In this document: positions 6,748-9,989 of the stretch, one piece after another
How positions within the stretch are numbered: position 1 is the stretch's first letter
Layout of the letters: each line of letters begins with the position of its first letter
Assembly (NCBI GenBank): GCA_026706505.1
Contig: JAPOYQ010000864.1
Coordinates: forward strand, 1 to 9,989
DNA: 9,989 nt
Direction: 5' to 3'
Source of the DNA: Gemmatimonadota bacterium
Lineage (GTDB): Bacteria > Latescibacterota > UBA2968 > UBA8231
Position numbers and translations under genes: made by a program
Notes under the pieces: generated by a model
Database searches by the model: none
Seen by the model: the letters and a program-made list of their open reading frames with translations, nothing else
What the model was told of the DNA's origin: nothing

Positions 6748-6753
6748 GAGGAG
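6748..6753 (+). promoter_or_regulatory. Shine-Dalgarno deciding the TTG start of the TPR gene
   Basis: GAGGAG lies 8 nt before the TTG at 6762. No ATG or GTG occurs in frame at the head of the signal peptide, so this site supports TTG initiation. Confidence 0.75.
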
Positions 6754-6761
6754 ATCTTGCT

Positions 6762-7820
6762 TTGAAGTACTGCCGCTTGCTCAGTCTCGCCCTCGCGCTT
6801 TTGAGCGCACCCGCCCTCGCCCAGTCGCCCGAAGCCCTCGACTACTTTCGCGTGGGCTACGACTTGGTCAAAAAGGGCCGCTACCGCAACGCCGTCATCG
6901 AGCTAGAAAAGTCCGTGGCGGTCGATGCCTCCTACGGGAATGCCCACTACGTCCTCGGCATTTCCTACAAGGCCCTCAACGATTACGACAAAGCCATTCG
7001 CAGTTTTGCTGCGGCCCATGCCCTCGGCACTAAGCCGGAACAGGCCGCTAAGGCCCTAGGCCAGCTCTATCAAAAAGCGGCCCTCAACAGTTTTCGCCAA
7101 AAGAAATACCGCGAGGTCATCGACTATTTTACCAGCTCGCGCGACTACGGCCCGCAAAGCGCCCAAGCCCTCTACGTCATGGGCCTTTCTTACAGTGGCC
7201 TACACGAGAAAGACAAGGCCAAAGTGGCCTTTGCCGAGGCCATCGCAGCCGATCCCACCGACGCCAGGCCCTACAATGCCCTCGGCGACATCCAGCGCCT
7301 CAGCCGCGACTACGGCAAAGCTATTGTCACCTACCAGCGTTCCATAGAGGCCGACCCCACGTACATGGAATCATACGGCGACTTGGCGCGGTTGAAGTTC
7401 GATACCCAAGATATAGAGGGCGTCGTGCCGCTTTTGCAAAAGGCCCTAAAGATCGACGACACGTACCCCGAAGGGCACCGCTTGCTCGGCATTGCGCTCA
7501 ACCAGCTCGGCCGTTTCCACGAGGCCATTGCCCCACTGAACAAGGCAGCCGATCTAGAAGACGGCTACTGCGAGACGTACTACCGGCTCAGCGAGGCCCA
7601 CTACGGCATGGGCAATTTCCGCCAAGCCATTGAGCACGGTCGGCGCGCCACCAGTTGCCAAGACGACTACCCAGCCGCCGAGACGCTGCTGGGCGACGCG
7701 CATTTTCAGCTCGGCCAACGACAGGAGGCGCGGCGCTGGTACAACCAAGCGATCAAAGACAGCCGTTTCAAAGACTACGCGGCGAGCAAACTCGCAGAGC
7801 TTGACAAACCACCCCAATAG
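6762..7820 (+). CDS. Exported TPR-repeat protein
   Basis: This 352-residue protein begins with a clear Sec signal peptide (MKYCRLLSLALALLSAPALA, cleavage expected before Q21). A run of about nine tetratricopeptide repeats then fills the rest. Examples are YGNAHYVLGISYKALNDYDK, ARPYNALGDIQRLSRDYGKA, PEGHRLLGIALNQLGRFHEA and CETYYRLSEAHYGMGNFRQA. There is no other domain and no lipobox, so it is probably a soluble periplasmic scaffold that binds protein partners; the partners are unknown. The start is TTG, set by GAGGAG 8 nt upstream and by the signal peptide. It lies 43 nt after the selenoprotein stop with no terminator between, so both probably come from the promoter at 6425. It ends in TAG 5 nt before rdgB. 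Confidence 0.9.
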   Translation: MKYCRLLSLALALLSAPALAQSPEALDYFRVGYDLVKKGRYRNAVIELEKSVAVDASYGNAHYVLGISYKALNDYDKAIRSFAAAHALGTKPEQAAKALGQLYQKAALNSFRQKKYREVIDYFTSSRDYGPQSAQALYVMGLSYSGLHEKDKAKVAFAEAIAADPTDARPYNALGDIQRLSRDYGKAIVTYQRSIEADPTYMESYGDLARLKFDTQDIEGVVPLLQKALKIDDTYPEGHRLLGIALNQLGRFHEAIAPLNKAADLEDGYCETYYRLSEAHYGMGNFRQAIEHGRRATSCQDDYPAAETLLGDAHFQLGQRQEARRWYNQAIKDSRFKDYAASKLAELDKPPQ

Positions 7821-7825
7821 CCGCA

Positions 7826-8428
7826 ATGGCGCTGCTTCTGGCCTCGAACAACCCCGGCAAGCTGCGCGAAGTCCGCGCCCTGCTTGCCGATGTCGAGGTC
7901 GTTGCGCCGGCGGCGCTGGGCCTTGATCTCGACGTCGAGGAAAGCGGCCAGACCTTTGCCGCCAACGCCCAACTCAAGGCCCGCGCCTATGCCGCGGCCA
8001 GCGGCCAGATCGCCCTCGCCGACGACTCCGGCCTCGAGGTCGATGTCCTCGGCGGCGCTCCCGGCATCTACTCGGCCCGCTACGGCGGCCCCAACCTCGA
8101 CGACGCTGGCCGTTGCCAGCTCTTGCTCACCGAGCTTGCGCCCTATCCCGAGCCAGCACAACGCCAGGCCCGATTCCGCTGCGTCCTCTGCGCAGTAAGC
8201 CCCGACGGCCGCCAGTGCCATGCCGAGGGCACATGTGAAGGACTGATTGCCCCGGCCCCGGCCGGGACCAACGGTTTTGGCTACGACCCAATCTTTTTTG
8301 TCCCCGCCTACGCCAAAACCATGGCCCAGCTCGACCCGAAAATAAAAAACCGCCTTAGTCACCGCGCCCAAGCGCTGGCGGCCGTGCGCCCGCTGCTGGC
8401 CAGCACCTTCCCAGAATTCGGCTTCTGA
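7826..8428 (+). CDS. rdgB: XTP/dITP diphosphatase (RdgB/HAM1 family)
   Basis: The enzyme hydrolyses non-canonical purine nucleoside triphosphates (dITP, ITP, XTP) to monophosphates plus pyrophosphate, keeping deaminated bases out of DNA and RNA. At 200 residues it has the family length and all signature blocks: ASNNPGKLREV (6-16), LADDSGLEVDVLGGAPG (64-80) with catalytic-region D66/D67, YSARYGG (82-88), GFGYDPIF (150-157) and KNRLSHRAQAL (174-184). It follows the TPR gene by 5 nt and has no clear Shine-Dalgarno, so translational coupling is likely. The exporter gene begins 1 nt after its TGA stop. It is cytoplasmic, and its neighbours give no special link to nucleotide metabolism. Confidence 0.96.
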   Translation: MALLLASNNPGKLREVRALLADVEVVAPAALGLDLDVEESGQTFAANAQLKARAYAAASGQIALADDSGLEVDVLGGAPGIYSARYGGPNLDDAGRCQLLLTELAPYPEPAQRQARFRCVLCAVSPDGRQCHAEGTCEGLIAPAPAGTNGFGYDPIFFVPAYAKTMAQLDPKIKNRLSHRAQALAAVRPLLASTFPEFGF

Positions 8429-8429
8429 A

Positions 8430-9989
8430 ATGTGGGGCCCGTTCGCTCAATACGTCCGTCCCTATCGGGGCCGCATCCTGCTCGGCGCGCTCTGCATCGG
8501 GCTGGGACAGGCGGCGACGGCGCGCATCCCACTGCTGGTGGGCGATGCCGTCGATGCGGTCTCAGCACCGGAAACCGCTTCCGAACAAGTCGGAACCTAC
8601 GTCTTCTACATCCTCGCCTACGCCTTGGGCGTGGCCGTGTGTGGCTACGCCATGCGGATGTTCTTGGGCCGCGCCGCCAACCGCATCGAATACGACATCC
8701 GCATAGCGTACTTTGCCCACCTGCTCAAGCTGCCGCTGTCGTACTACCAGCAGCGCCGCACCGGCGACCTCATGGCGCGGGCGACCAACGATCTCCACTC
8801 TGTGCACATTTTTTGGGTCTATGGCATTCGCGGCATCGTCGATACCGCCTTGGGGCTGACCTTCACCCTCGCCTGCATGTGCCTGCTCGACTGGAAGCTG
8901 GCCCTGCTGGTGCTACTGCCCATGCCGCTTTTTAGCGTCGTGATGATCCGCATCGCCGCAGTCATCAACACCCGCTACAAGGCCATCCAAGATTACTTCG
9001 GTCGGATTAGCACCTTCATCCAGGAAAACCTCTCCGGCATCCGCGTGGTCCGGGCCTACACCCAAGAGCCCGCGCAAAACGCCGCGTTCGACCGACTCAA
9101 CTGGGCGTATCTCGAAAAAAACCGCGCCTACATCCGCACTCGCGCCAATTACCGGCCGCTCTCCTACGTTATCGCCTCACTCTGCTTGGGATTGAACTTG
9201 TGGCTAGGCGGGCGCGCGGTCATCGACGGCGAACTCAGCTTTGGGGCCTTCGTCGCCTTCAACGCCTACCTGACCCAACTCATCCGCCCGATCATGTACA
9301 TCGGCTGGGTCATCGACCGCGCCCAGCGCGCCCTCGTGTCCATGCAGCGCATCAACGAAATCCTCGCCGTCGAGCCTGAGATCCAAGACCACGCCCTGCC
9401 CCCGGCCAATTCGCGCCCAATTGCCGGCCACGTCGCCTTCCGCAAGCTCAGTTTCTCCTACGGCGGGGAACAAGTCCTACACCAGATTGATCTCGATATT
9501 CCCCAAGGCACGACGCTCGGAATCATCGGCCGCGTCGGCTCTGGCAAGACCACCCTAGCGCGCTTGGTGCCGCGCTTGATTCAAGCCGGGCCGGGGCAAC
9601 TGCTCATCGACGGGGTGCCGATCGAGGAATGGCCCCTGACGACCTTGCGCGACGCCATCGGCTACGTCCCACAAAACCCCTTTCTATTTTCCAATACCCT
9701 CAATGCCAACCTCGCCTACGGCGTGGACTCGGCCGCACAAGCCCAGATCCACGCCGTGGCCGAAGAGGCTCAACTCAAAAAGGACATCGACCAATTCGAC
9801 GAGGGCTTCGACACCCTCATCGGCGAGCGCGGCGTCACCCTGTCCGGCGGCCAGAAGCAGCGCGCGACCTTGGCCCGGGCGCTCATTCGCCGCCCGCAGA
9901 TCCTCATCCTCGACGACGCGCTCGCCGCAGTGGACACCCACACGGAGGAAGCCATCCTCGATCACCTGCGCACCCTCATGCGGGGTCGC
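8430..9989 (+). CDS. ABC exporter half-transporter, MdlA-like with degenerate Walker B, 3' end cut off
   Basis: The first 520 residues are present. A six-helix exporter membrane domain (about 1-310) has the usual coupling stretch LPLSYYQQRRTGDLMARATND and ENLSGIRVVRAYTQE. The nucleotide-binding domain has Walker A GRVGSGKTTL (367-376), Q-loop VPQNPF (Q415), signature LSGGQKQR (471-478) and Walker B ILILDDALAAVD (491-502). The residue after the Walker B Asp495 is Asp496 rather than the catalytic Glu. This matches E. coli MdlA (LILDDALSAVD) and the degenerate subunit of heterodimeric exporters such as TM287/288. The protein should therefore pair with a second half-transporter bearing a normal Glu, probably the next gene beyond the window. 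The substrate is unknown. It starts 1 nt after rdgB with no visible Shine-Dalgarno. Confidence 0.93.
   Translation, partial: MWGPFAQYVRPYRGRILLGALCIGLGQAATARIPLLVGDAVDAVSAPETASEQVGTYVFYILAYALGVAVCGYAMRMFLGRAANRIEYDIRIAYFAHLLKLPLSYYQQRRTGDLMARATNDLHSVHIFWVYGIRGIVDTALGLTFTLACMCLLDWKLALLVLLPMPLFSVVMIRIAAVINTRYKAIQDYFGRISTFIQENLSGIRVVRAYTQEPAQNAAFDRLNWAYLEKNRAYIRTRANYRPLSYVIASLCLGLNLWLGGRAVIDGELSFGAFVAFNAYLTQLIRPIMYIGWVIDRAQRALVSMQRINEILAVEPEIQDHALPPANSRPIAGHVAFRKLSFSYGGEQVLHQIDLDIPQGTTLGIIGRVGSGKTTLARLVPRLIQAGPGQLLIDGVPIEEWPLTTLRDAIGYVPQNPFLFSNTLNANLAYGVDSAAQAQIHAVAEEAQLKKDIDQFDEGFDTLIGERGVTLSGGQKQRATLARALIRRPQILILDDALAAVDTHTEEAILDHLRTLMRGR

Overview
This window comes from a GC-rich bacterium using the standard code: hisG, hisD and hisB all end in ordinary TGA stops, and TGG encodes Trp throughout. 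The gene set (long-form HisG, a YfhO-like membrane protein, a HEAT-repeat lipoprotein, a periplasmic TPR protein and a SelW-like selenoprotein) suggests a Gram-negative-type lineage. Candidates are the FCB/Latescibacterota-like or deltaproteobacterial groups, but this placement is a weak inference. No tRNA, rRNA, CRISPR array, insertion sequence or phage gene is visible.

The left two thirds (1-6329) is a single leftward operon with almost no space between genes. In transcription order it holds a HEAT-repeat lipoprotein, hisG, hisD, hisB, a GT4 glycosyltransferase and a YfhO-like multi-spanning membrane protein cut by the window edge. Junctions are overlaps of 4, 1 and 4 nt, then gaps of 17 and 20 nt. 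The his genes supply steps 1, 6 and the final two steps of histidine synthesis; hisC, hisH, hisA, hisF, hisI and hisE are not here. The last two genes look like cell-surface glycan functions.

A short AT-rich intergenic region (6330-6484) carries a near-perfect sigma70 promoter (TTGACA, 17 bp, TATACT) reading right, and a weaker one reading left. The rightward operon starts with a gene that conventional gene calling would miss. It is a 77-residue SelW-like (Rdx family) selenoprotein whose 11th codon is an in-frame TGA in a Cys-Ser-Ala-Sec motif. A two-tier stem-loop directly after the TGA fits a bacterial SECIS element. This is the most notable content of the window.

Downstream on the same strand are a secreted TPR-repeat protein with a TTG start, the house-cleaning nucleotide phosphatase rdgB, and an ABC exporter half-transporter cut by the right edge. 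The exporter has Asp in place of the catalytic Walker B Glu, as in the MdlA/TM287-type partner of heterodimeric exporters. A second half-transporter is therefore expected just beyond the window.
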